A stretch of 64,000 bases of DNA from Carallia brachiata. Lineage: Eukaryota; Streptophyta; Magnoliopsida; Malpighiales; Rhizophoraceae. Every line of letters begins with the position of its first letter. The stretch's first letter is position 1. Below, piece by piece: positions 35,845 through 44,723 of the stretch. The notes beneath the pieces were generated by a model. The model saw nothing but the letters and a program-made list of their open reading frames with translations, had not been told where the DNA came from and searched no databases. The stretch covers positions 7,086,820-7,150,819 of the forward strand of contig JADCRB010000028.1 of NCBI GenBank assembly GCA_021464245.1, in the 5' to 3' direction. Position numbers and translations under genes: made by a program.

Positions 35845-37083
35845 TTGGCGCCAACCATCATTGACTACCTACAGCACGGGAAGCTGCCCGAAGATCGTCG
35901 TCATAAGACAGAAATTCAACGACGAGCTCCCCGCTTCATATATCTCAAGGATGCTCTGTATCGAAGGTCTTTTGATGGAGTTCTACTTCGCTGCCTAGCC
36001 AATGAAGAGGCAAAACAGGCTCTCACTGAAGCACATTCTGGTGTTTGTGGCGGACATCAATCGGGCCTAAGTTGCACTTCCAACTCAGAAGGATGGGATA
36101 CTACTGGGCCATGGTACGTGATTCAATTGAGTTTGCTAAAACCTGTCAAGCTTGTCAATTTCATGCGAATTACATACATCAACCACCGGAGCCACTGCAT
36201 CCAACTGTCTCATCCTGGCCCTTTGAAGCTTGGGGTCTCGACTTAGTGGGGCCCTTGCCAAAGTCATCCCTGGGTCACCTGTACATCCTCGCAGCAACCG
36301 ACTACTTCTCAAAATGGGCTGAAGCCATTCCACTTAGAGAGGTAAAGAAGGAGCATGTTGCCAATTTCATCCGGACTCAGCTGATCTATCGCTATGGAGT
36401 CCCTCGATTCATCATCACTGATAATGGTAAGCAGTTCTACAACAGCTTAATCGACAAGCTCTGCGAGAAGTTCAAGTTCAAGCAGTACAAGTCATCCATG
36501 TACAATGCCCCAGCAAATGGCTTGGCGAAGCATTCAACAAGACCTTATGCAACCTGTTGCGGAAGGTAGTCTCTAAATCCAAAAGAGATTGGCATGACAG
36601 AATTCCGGAGGCATTATGGGCGTATCGTACAACTTACCGGACTCCAACACAGGCGACGCCATACTCACTTGTCTACGGTGTCGAAGCAATACTGCCGTTG
36701 GAAACACAGATTCCATCCTGCGCATGGCTGTTCTGGAAGGACTCACACAGGAGGAGAATGCTCGCCTACGTCTGGATGAGTTAGAAGCTCTCGATGAAAG
36801 GAGGCTCGAAGCACAACAGCAACTTGAGTGCTACCAAGCCCGGCTCACCAACACGTTCAACCGCAGGGTCCGCCCTCGATCTTTTCAAGTTGGAGACCTT
36901 GTTCTTGCAGTGCGACGGCCCATCAACATGAAGCATCGGCCTGGTGACAAGCTTACTTCCAAATGGGACGGGCCATACTTAGTGCAGGAGGCCTACACTC
37001 ACAACGCTTACATGCTGTCAGACCAAGAAGGCGTCCGAATCGGCCCAATCAATGGTAAATTTCTGAAACAATATTATGTGTAA
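35845..37083 (+). pseudogene. Gypsy integrase (frameshifted at the catalytic Glu)
   Basis: Zinc-binding H-H and C-C positions appear as EAHSGVCGGH (about 36030) and CQACQFHANYIH (about 36150). The core has D in WGLDLVGPLP (36232) and D in FIITDNGKQF (36410). The third catalytic residue should lie in NGLAE; here one base is missing near 36523, so the frame is lost exactly at that Glu. The C-terminal part resumes at about 36560 and again about 36700, with FQVGDLVLAVRRP and a final FLKQYYV, stop at 37081. It would insert cDNA into the host genome. Confidence 0.88.
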
Positions 37084-37200
37084 ATTTTAAAAAAAAAAAA
37101 AATCAAAAAAAAAAAAAAAAAAAAAAATCAAAAAAAAAAAAAAGAAAAAAAAAAAAAAAAAAAAGAAGAAAAAAAAATAAAAAAAAAAAAAAAAAAAAAT

Positions 37201-37281
<81 letters not shown>

Positions 37282-37510
37282 CGGAAGTCCCGATCTGAAA
37301 GTCCAAGCGAAAATCCAAACCCGAAAATCCAAACCCAAACACTTGAGCCCAATTCAGAAAACACAAAACCCAAACACTCGACCCAAATCTAAAAATCCAA
37401 GTCTAGAAGCCCAAACACTCGACCCAAATCCAATCCAAAGCCCAAAACCCAAAAAATTCCAAGTTCTAGACACAGTCCAGAACCCAAGTTCAAAATCCAA
37501 TCCAACTCCT
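37084..37510. repeat. Poly-A block and C/A-rich repetitive spacer after integrase
   Basis: 37089-37278 is almost pure A with rare t, c and g. 37279-37510 is T-poor and C/A-rich with recurrent motifs such as caaacccaaacactcgaccc (seen twice in full or near full, around 37365 and 37408). It separates pol from the homeobox ORF. Confidence 0.85.
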
Positions 37511-37546
37511 GGCCCGCATGAGTATAAACTGTGAACGGCCCAAAAA

Positions 37547-37554
37547 TATAAAAG
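37547..37554 (+). promoter_or_regulatory. TATA-like box upstream of the homeobox ORF
   Basis: tataaaag, 95 bp before the ATG at 37642, in a non-repetitive GC-richer context. The distance suits an independent RNA polymerase II start near 37580 with a short leader. Function is inference. Confidence 0.45.
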
Positions 37555-37641
37555 CAACGGAGCGTTTGAGTCTGAAACTCAGCATCAGTCTCAACCGATC
37601 ATCACCACATACCAGACGTTTGCTCCTCTGCCACAAGAAAG

Positions 37642-38088
37642 ATGGAACCAGTTGCAGAACCTCAAGACAAGGGAGAAGAAAAGTCACCCCGCACAAGGTG
37701 GCAACCAACCGTGACACAACTGCAAATTTTGGAAGAAGCCTTCCACAACAATGGAGGTATTACTCCTAATGCATCTCAGATTTACCAACTTGTCTCACGA
37801 TTGCGCCCACTCGGGGCAATCGAAGGCAAAAATGTGTTTTATTGGTTCCAGAATCGGAGAAGCAGGAAGAAACCAGCACTGAGAGCTGATTTTTCCAAAG
37901 AACAGTCTGTCGTTCCGATGGTAGATCCCACTGGTACAGCTTCGCCCTCAAATGAAGCAGGTCCGAGTTCTTCCACTGCAATGGTCTCTCCACGGTATGT
38001 TCATCAAAGCGTTAGCCATGGGAGCATGCATGCCGGTCCTGGTGGTCTTACGGAGTCAGCCAAGGGTTCATCCCTCCTAGATACTTAA
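37642..38088 (+). CDS. WUSCHEL-related (WOX) homeodomain protein ORF inside the retrotransposon
   Basis: 148 codons from ATG 37642 to TAA 38086-38088. The homeodomain spans residues about 17-78, starting RTRWQPTVTQLQILEEAF. Its third helix contains GAIEGKNVFYWFQNRRSR; IEGKNVFYWFQN is the signature of plant WOX/WUS homeodomains, and the helix-1/2 loop is long, as in that family. W68, F69, N71 and R73 are the expected core and DNA-contact residues. The NRRSR tail resembles WOX8/9/11/12, while IEGKNV resembles the WUS clade. A Ser/Pro-rich tail follows. No intron interrupts the homeodomain. It lies sense to the element, after integrase and before the 3' LTR. WOX proteins are nuclear regulators of stem-cell niches; a role here is inference. 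Confidence 0.9.
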   Translation: MEPVAEPQDKGEEKSPRTRWQPTVTQLQILEEAFHNNGGITPNASQIYQLVSRLRPLGAIEGKNVFYWFQNRRSRKKPALRADFSKEQSVVPMVDPTGTASPSNEAGPSSSTAMVSPRYVHQSVSHGSMHAGPGGLTESAKGSSLLDT

Positions 38089-38098
38089 GTCTAGGAGG
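38073..38098. repeat. Interrupted 24-bp palindrome at the homeobox ORF stop
   Basis: cctcctag, then at (38081-38082), then acttaagt, then ctaggagg. Without the two central-left bases it would be a perfect palindrome. The in-frame stop and the frame change to the downstream motif ORF fall exactly here. Confidence 0.8.
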
Positions 38099-38114
38099 AA
38101 TTTTTCTAGCAGAA

Positions 38115-38252
38115 ATGAGTTATTCCGGCGAAACTTTGCCTCTCTTTCCAGAATGTTCCGGCAGCATCAACCAGCCGGAAAGCGACGTCAACATCATCGG
38201 CCCACCAGACGAGGCCGAGCTTGACTTGGAGCTGCGCCTTGGGCCCCTCTAG
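38115..38252 (+). CDS. Short ORF with WUS-box and EAR motif (C-terminal part of the WOX protein in another frame)
   Basis: 45 codons, ATG 38115 to TAG 38250-38252. It contains TLPLFP at 38133-38150, the WUS-box core found in WUS-clade WOX proteins, and ends with ELDLELRLGPL, an LxLxL (EAR-type) repression motif at 38220-38240. WUS-box followed by a C-terminal EAR motif is the order in WUSCHEL itself. The frame differs from the homeodomain ORF by two bases, and no plausible intron fits in the gap. So this is most likely the broken C-terminus of the same protein. EAR motifs recruit TOPLESS-type co-repressors in known plant repressors. Confidence 0.8.
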   Translation: MSYSGETLPLFPECSGSINQPESDVNIIGPPDEAELDLELRLGPL

Positions 38253-38267
38253 GACGGCCGACAAGAT

Positions 38268-38428
38268 AAGGTGCAACGACTTTGGCAGCACACGGTAACG
38301 ACTTCTGCAGCACACGGTAACGACTTCTGCAGCACACGGCAATGACTTCTGCAGCACACGACAACGACTTCTGCCACACACGGAAAGAGACGTGGCGACT
38401 TCTGCCACACACGGTAACGACTTTCGTG
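38268..38428. repeat. 22-bp tandem repeats downstream of the homeobox ORF
   Basis: About seven imperfect copies of a 22-bp unit, gcagcacacggtaacgactt plus ct; later copies have tctgccacacacgg. It starts 16 bp after the TAG of the WUS-box ORF. Confidence 0.88.
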
Positions 38429-38557
38429 ACACGCGTCAGCCGCTGCCTCTTTTGTCTCTTATGCAGGAAAGGGACGTGGATGACTCTACCCGATTCTGCA
38501 TACCTTTTTTGACTTTTCAAAAAAAAAAAAAAAAAAAAAAATCTCTTTATTGTTTGT

Positions 38558-38565
38558 ATATATAT
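38558..38565 (+). promoter_or_regulatory. TATA-like box before the second extra ORF
   Basis: tatatata, 55-62 bp upstream of the ATG at 38620, just after a poly-A run. Functional role not demonstrated. Confidence 0.35.
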
Positions 38566-38619
38566 CCTGCATGCCCGAGTTGTAGTACTCACCCCTCAGC
38601 TCTTCTTTCTCAAAAGAAA

Positions 38620-38883
38620 ATGGCTAGTCTCTGCACTTGTCCCAGGAAGTTCTTTGATCAAGAAGTTGGAGGCGCACGAGCTAAGAAAAGAAGGAGTAGT
38701 CTTCCTCGAAGGATCCCTAACGCCATCGGTGTCATGGAGTTCCAACTACTCTCCTTAGTTCACATCTATCGCAGCGAGCCGAGAAGTTCTGATCGTCCTC
38801 CTGGATCTACAAATGCAGCGACGTGCAGGGAAGTTCCAACTACTCTCCTTACGTCAAAGCAGATTCAGGAATCATCACCATAA
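38620..38883 (+). CDS. Second extra ORF of the Gypsy element, unknown
   Basis: 88 codons beginning MASLCTCPRKFFDQEVGGAR with a basic run (KKRRSSLPRR) that could serve as a nuclear-targeting signal. No family recognised. GC content and codon use resemble the homeobox ORF more than the AT-rich flanks. An overlapping frame (38813-39112) continues open, so the true product may extend after a frameshift. It might equally be part of a long non-coding 3' region. Confidence 0.3.
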   Translation: MASLCTCPRKFFDQEVGGARAKKRRSSLPRRIPNAIGVMEFQLLSLVHIYRSEPRSSDRPPGSTNAATCREVPTTLLTSKQIQESSP

Positions 38884-38902
38884 CCCGTCTCTCTGTGCAC
38901 AG

Positions 38903-38997
38903 GTCTTAAAGTTCCGAAGTGCTGGGCTTTCCTATTGGGGAGGTTCAAGTTCTTTGCCTACCGGATCATCCTCACCAGAGCTCTGGAACTTTAAGAC
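38903..38997. repeat. Inverted repeat in the Gypsy 3' region
   Basis: gtcttaaagttcc (38903-38915) and its exact reverse complement (38985-38997) flank a 69-bp loop; the right arm is preceded by the palindrome ccagagctctgg. Confidence 0.8.
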
Positions 38998-39218
38998 ATA
39001 TAAAAAATCCTTTGCGGGCTATGGAAGCTCGAACGCACCTGGAGCCAGAATGTCAATTTTTATATTGGCTGGGGTGCTAACTTTCTCAAGATCGTATCGT
39101 TTCCTATTGTGATCCAACAACAGCAGGCATAATCGGAGATAGAAGATTTCAACATTCAACTTCAACCTGGACTTCAAGACTCGGATCGGATCACGACCAC
39201 AAAGTTCTTCCTTACCGA

Positions 39219-39237
39219 CCCTTGAAGTGGGGGCATT
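39219..39237 (+). other. Polypurine tract of the Gypsy element
   Basis: ttgaagtgggggcatt directly before the 3' LTR start (tgtaaac at 39238), the usual plus-strand primer position and a familiar Gypsy PPT form. Confidence 0.7.
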
Positions 39238-40086
39238 TGTAAACAAAGAAAAAAAAAAAAAAAAAATGATGAATTCGTTGAATTCAATGGCATTGAATTC
39301 AATGAATTCAATTGCCATTGAATTCAATGGCCGGCGTTGCCCAATTTTGAATTGGCAACGCCGGCCAAAGAAAAAAAATCAAAAAAAAGATTCCTTTCCC
39401 ATGTGATGTTCACATGGAAAGGAACCCTTAAATAGGCCCCTACCCCTCAGTTCAAAAGAGATTCAGCAAATTGTAAACAGAAAAATTCAGAGAATTTGAG
39501 AGAAAAAGAAATTTGGAAAATCTCTCAAGAAAATTTCTCCTTTTCTTACGTGCTTTTACTGCAGTATACTCTCCTAACTCCTTTTTGAGAAGATTTTCAG
39601 GGGTAAGGCCCCAAAAAATTTGCTGTTTCTATTTCTAAAGTTATTTTTAAATTTATATTCTCGGATCGCTCTAGATCTGAATTTCTGAGAATATAGATCT
39701 AAAATATCAAATTACTACAAATCCGGCGGATTAAGCCTCATACGGCCCTCAGCAAAATCCATAAGCTCATCCGAGAACAAGTCCCTTCGACCCTCGTGTG
39801 AAATTAGTCAGATCGGCTCAGATCAGGTCTCTGCGGTTCTTAACCGTAGTCAAACGTCCAAATCAGATCCGGTTTCAGTCTACCCAGTTCAAGAAAAAGT
39901 TGTGGAAATTATTTCTGTCAAGATCAAGCTCGTGCAGCCCTTGACGGAGTCAAAAAAGGAACACTAATCGGAGGATCTACGGAGATCGACCCCACGTAAA
40001 TTTTCTTTTATTTTTAAATTTTTATTTGTAATTTATTTTTGTATTTTCGAGTTTAATTGTTTTAAATTCGAAATTTACGCTTTACA
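39238..40086 (+). repeat. 3' LTR of the Gypsy element
   Basis: 849 bp, begins tgtaaacaaag and ends tttaca before accga. Matches the 5' LTR along its whole length with about fifteen to twenty small indels and very few substitutions. Confidence 0.95.
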
Positions 40087-40091
40087 ACCGA

Positions 40092-43000
40092 ATTGCTTTT
40101 CAAAATTTTTAAAAAATTGTAAGATAGACTAGCTGCTTTACTTTGCGGTTATTATCCTTAATTAATGTATTTATTTTAATACAATCCAATATTAGCACTC
40201 TTGTACCGGGTGTGAAAAAAAACGGATACAAGATATCTCATCTCTAATTTTTCCAACAATACGAAGAGATGAACATAAGTTGGTTATTGAATAAAGTCTA
40301 TCCACTTAACGCAAAGAAGAAAATAAGAAACAAGTGGGTCCACAGCATTTTGGAAGAATGTAACCCCACCCAGCCAGTAGCTAATTAATGGTGTGTTTGG
40401 ATTGTGAAAGAAAATAGTTTGAATAGATGATAAATAAGTACAAAAGAAAATAATGGTAAGCAGTAAAACGACAGCAAAAATGAGAAAGAAATGGCAGAGA
40501 AAGCGGAAGAAAGGGAAGTAAAAATGTGCATTTGGATGGCCAAAAATTGGTGAGAGAGAAGACAATTTGTCCCCACTGAACCGATAGCTGTTTAATGGTG
40601 TGCTTGGATTATGAAAGACAGTAGTTTGAATATATGAGAAATAAGTTAAAAAAAAAATAATGGTAAACAGTAAAAGGATAGCAAAATTGAGAAAGAGAGG
40701 GCAGGGAAAGCGAAAGAAAGGGCAGTAAAAATGTGCATTTGGATGGCCATAAATGGGTGAAAGAGAGAACAATTTGTCCAGCAACCGAAGGAAGCTTGCA
40801 AACTTTAGCGGATGATGATGATGATGATGATGAGCAGTGGGAACTGGGGAGTGAAGTCCGTGCAAATGAATCTATGAGAACAGATTTTTGTGTGACAGGA
40901 AAGAGAGAGAGGCTGTATTTAATGCTGTCATCATGTTATCTGTAAAAAATAAATAAATAAATAAATTAAATTAAATTTTTTATTGTTTAAATTTAAATAA
41001 AAAAAGACTTGGAAGACTTTATTTGTTTTTTAAAAATAAAATTATGTAGATATTCTTTATAAGATATACGAGAAATACATACTTAATTTAACGATATTAA
41101 ATAATTTATTTTTTTTATTTTTTAAATTTAATATATATTTTATAATTTAATAATTTAAATTATTTTGTATTCACTATATTTTTATAATTACGTGTTCAAA
41201 AAATTGTTCTTTTTTTTTAATCTAAAACTAAAGGGAGACTATTGGCTTGCTTGGGACATCAGAAGGTACAAGAGACAAAAGAAAAGGAAAGAAATAAAGA
41301 AAGTATGAAACCAATGACAAACAATTTTAAAAATTTTTAAAAAAATTATTATATGATTGTATTTAAAATAATATAATTTTATAATAATTTATTTTTTTAA
41401 AATCTAATTATATGAATATAGATAGCACTTAATTTTATTATTTTATTTAAAAAATCTTATTAAATGTATTTTAAAATAAATTAGCGTCAAAACAACGGTA
41501 TTGCATTTCCAAATTTTTAGGAAGATTCATAAAGAAGGACTCGCTGCTCGACTTTGTTGTTAATGTATTTATTTTAATATATCCAACCAAGAGTAGCCCC
41601 TTTATTTTTTAATGGTTGGGTATTTGCTGTAAAAAAAAATTGTAGTACGATATTAAATTTTAAATTTAGTAATTATTGTGATATTTAATGATAGAGTTTT
41701 ATTTGGTCTCATTGTGATTAAGGATAAATTTGCTCTTTCAGAAGTGATTAAAGGAAGAGTTATAAATGAAAATTATTTTAATCTCGACCTATAAATTTAA
41801 TAATCGATATATTTGCGATAAATTTTTTTTAAAAAAAATTAAAAATAGTAGCACTCTTTTACGAGGTGTGGAAAAAAACACAGAGACGATATCTAGTCTC
41901 AGATTTTTCCAATAATATCAAGAGATGAACATAAGTTGATTAATGAAATAAAGTCTATCCACCTAACCCAACGAAGAAAATGAGGAGGAGGTGGCTCCGC
42001 AGCATTTTGTAAGAAGGGAAGAATGCGACAGAACTAACAGCTAATCAATGCTGCGTTTGAATTGTAAAAAGAAAAAAAATTGGATAGACGAGAAATAGGT
42101 GAAAAGCATAGGATTAAAAAGAAAATAAAATAAAAAATTGTGAAAAAAAAAGATATAAAAAAATATTATTTAGATAGATAAGAAATTAGTGAGAAAAAAG
42201 ATGATAAGAAAAAAAAATAGTATCTTCTTAATTTTTAGATTCTTTTCCATGGATTCCTATGAATCCAACCAAGCCCCAACAAACAAACAAAATGATTGGC
42301 AATCAAAACATGAGAACCAAATTACAAAAAAAAATGGAAAACATTGCGATCTAAAACTAGAAAGCAGCAATCCTGAGATCAAATAAGGCTTTTTGCCGTT
42401 GTAGAAAGTGATAGATAATTCAAGTCCACATACTTGGATGGAGAAAAATGGCTGAGATGGAACAATTTGTCCAGCATCAGTAGGAATCTGTAGGAAGCTT
42501 GCACAGTTTAGCAGATGACGATGAGTAATGTGCAATAGGAAGTGAAGTCAATGTACAAGAAAGGGACAAAGGTTGTTGAATTTAATGCCGTCATCATGCT
42601 ATTTGTAAAATACACAAATAAATAAATTTAGTTTGGAGAGTTTATTGGTTTTTTTTTTTAAAAAGGATGTAAGACTTTATTGTTTTTGGTTAATCTAAAA
42701 TTTTAAAGAAAGATTTGGAAAAGACTTTATTGCTTAGGACATTTGAAGGTACAAGAAACAAAAGAAAAAGAAAGAAAGAAAGCATGAAACCGATGACAAA
42801 CAATTTAAAAAATCAAACAAAATTTACTATGTAGTTAAATTTTAAATAGTATTACAATGGCTATATAGATTATTTAATACTATTTAATAATTTATTTTTT
42901 TAATTTAATTATTCAATAATTTATATTACTTAATCTCACTGCCAGAATGCTACCAAATGTTTTTCAAAACAAATTAACATCAGAGTGACCGAATTGCATT

Positions 43001-43740
43001 TCAAAATATGTAAGAAAATTATAAAGAAAGACTTGATGCTTGACTTTGCTTTATCCGTAATTAATTTATTTATTTTAATATATGCAACCGATATTAGCAC
43101 CCTTGTATGGGATGTGGAAAAGAACAGAGACAAGACACATCGCATCTGAAAAACAGTATGAAGCGATGAACATCAGTTGGTTATTGAAATAAAGTCCATC
43201 CACCTAACTGAAAGAAGAAAATAAGAAGCAAGTGGGTCCACGGCAAGTTGGTTATTGAAATAAAGTCTATCCACCTAACTCAAAGAAGAAAATGAAGCAA
43301 GTGGCTCCACAGGATTCAGGAAGAATGTGGCCCAACGAACGGCTAATTAATGGCGTGTTTGAATTGTTAAAAAAAAAAAAGTTTAAATATATATGAAAAA
43401 TAAGTAAAAAAGAAAATGATTGGAAAAAATGATAAAATAAAATTATGAGAGAAAATACTGTGAAAAAATTAATATTATTTAAATAAATAAGAAATTAATA
43501 AAAAAGAAAATGATGAAAAAAAATAAATAGTAATTTTTTGGTTTTTGGATTCCTTGCTGTGCATTCCCACGAATTCAAACAAGCCCAACCTTTCGTCAAA
43601 AAAGTGTTTTTTGCCGTTGTAGAAAGTGATAAATAATTCAAGTCCACATACTTTTGTTCAAAGAAGGCGGCTATGGAAATATTGCATGCAAATTAATGTA
43701 TGTGTGGTTTTCTCTTTTTGGTTTTTTGTTAAATGTAAGT
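40092..43740. other. AT-rich intergenic sequence made of the upstream tandem array
   Basis: Continuation of the repeat units described for 27300-43700. A 193-codon minus-strand frame (40284-40865) arises from two internal copies of block P-like sequence and is not convincing as a gene. Confidence 0.6.
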
Positions 43741-44723
43741 AACCGTCAACTTCTAGATAGTTAGGATGTGTTTGATATATAAAATGAATAGTACGGTATA
43801 GAATAGTATAAGTTAATATAGTATAAGATAGATTAGATTATTAGTTTATATTATATTTGGATGTTAACAAATTATATAAAATAGTTATCCTATTTAATGT
43901 TTGGATGACATGAGATAGAATAATATAGTATATCGAAATTACTTTTTTACCCTTAGAGATAATTGATTTATATTTACTATTAATTTTAATATTTTTTTAA
44001 AAAATAATTAAAATTAAGTAATGAACTTAATATTTATTTTACATATTATTATACATGATATTGTTTATAATTTTTTAATTTTGTATAAAAAATATTTTTT
44101 AAAATTAAACATTAATTTTATTTATACAAATAAATTTTAAAATATATAAAAAAGAGACTAATATTTTTTTAATTTTTTGAGGAAAAATTAAATAAATTTT
44201 AAAAGATAAATTTTCAAATTTATATGAAAAAAATAAAAGAATGAGCACGAGAGAGAGAGAGAGTGAGGAGAGAGAAAGGAAGGGAGGAAAGAGGAGGGAG
44301 GGGAGAGAAAGGGAAGAGAGAGAGATGAGGAGTGAGAGAGAGAGAAGAGGGAGGAGAGAGAAAGGAAAGAGAGAGAGACGAGGAGTGAGAGAGAGAGAGA
44401 AGAGGAAGGAGAGAGAAAGGAAAGAGAGAGAAGAGGCGTGAGAGAGAGAAGGGAAGAGTGAGAAGATGAGAGAGAAATAAATTTTTTAAATTTTATGTTA
44501 ATTTTTTAAAAAATATTTAAAATTTATTTTAATTAAGAAGATATTTTAGTAAATATATAATTTATTAACACTAACTCATGATATAGAATAGACTAACTCA
44601 TAAGAATTAGAGGGATAATACTATCTCATATGAAAAAGTAAGTCCACAGTAGTCTATCATATACCTATCTTATTAATCAACCAAACATGAGTTAAAGTGA
44701 AATAATTGGTTACTAGTCTATTC
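43741..44723. other. AT-rich stretch, possibly a decayed TIR element, with a GA tract inside
   Basis: The left edge (gatgtgtttgatatataaaa, about 43766) and the reverse complement of the right edge (catgtttggttgattaataa, about 44690) look weakly inverted-repeat related. No target duplication identified. No genes. Confidence 0.25.
44241..44475 (+). repeat. GA-rich microsatellite-like tract
   Basis: About 235 bp of almost only purines (gagagagag interspersed with agggagg and aaagg) on the plus strand. Sharp edges with AT-rich flanks. Confidence 0.95.

Larger units (their letters stand above)
29503..40086 (+). mobile_element. Tat-type Ty3/Gypsy LTR retrotransposon carrying a WOX homeobox ORF
   Basis: 10,584 bp, flanked by a perfect 5-bp target duplication accga (29498-29502 and 40087-40091). 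A paralogous empty site is visible at about 42985 (gagtgaccgaattgc). LTRs are 847 and 849 bp. Internal order: gag, protease, reverse transcriptase, Gypsy RNase H, second RNase H, integrase, poly-A spacer, homeobox ORF, 22-bp tandem repeat, second small ORF, 3' LTR. The dual RNase H and a long extra region between pol and the 3' LTR are typical of the Tat lineage (compare maize Grande). All coding parts are broken by 1-2 bp indels. Confidence 0.95.
27300..43700. repeat. Tandem array of an AT-rich unit upstream of the CNL gene (4 or more copies, split by a Gypsy element)
   Basis: Two landmark blocks alternate. Block P (containing gaaggaagcttgcacagttt or close variants and gggaactgggaagtgaagtc) lies at about 27475-27715, 28895-29120, 40735-40965 and 42425-42620. 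Block Q (gaggtgtgg...gatgaacata...ttggttattgaa...ggtgggtccacagcattttg) lies at about 28345-28575, 40190-40400, 41845-42060 and 43090-43350. Setting aside the 10.6 kb insertion, the spacing is about 1.2-1.9 kb. Partial extra copies occur at 40440-40580, 43230-43330 and 43610-43655. The first P copy is about 430 bp from the CNL start codon, so the unit includes or borders the gene's upstream region. Confidence 0.8.

Noticed and set aside
37361..37440. Telomere-like aaaccc motifs
   Set aside because: Not regular 7-bp TTTAGGG repeats; just a C/A-rich spacer with a few near-repeated phrases.
38088..38114. An intron joining the homeodomain ORF to the WUS-box ORF
   Set aside because: The gap is too short for a plant intron, and no GT...AG pair gives a phase match over a realistic length; a frameshift is simpler.
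38106..38592. Cys/Arg/Ser-rich antisense frames opposite the homeobox 3' region
   Set aside because: They arise from the 22-bp tandem repeat read on the other strand; the sense motifs explain the region better.
40284..40865. 193-codon minus-strand frame with a His run and hydrophobic repeats
   Set aside because: It is produced by two copies of the AT-rich upstream repeat; the His run comes from a gat microsatellite, and sister units do not keep the frame.
44241..44441. Arg/Glu-rich plus-strand frame
   Set aside because: Translation of the GA-rich tract in one phase; composition only, no domain.
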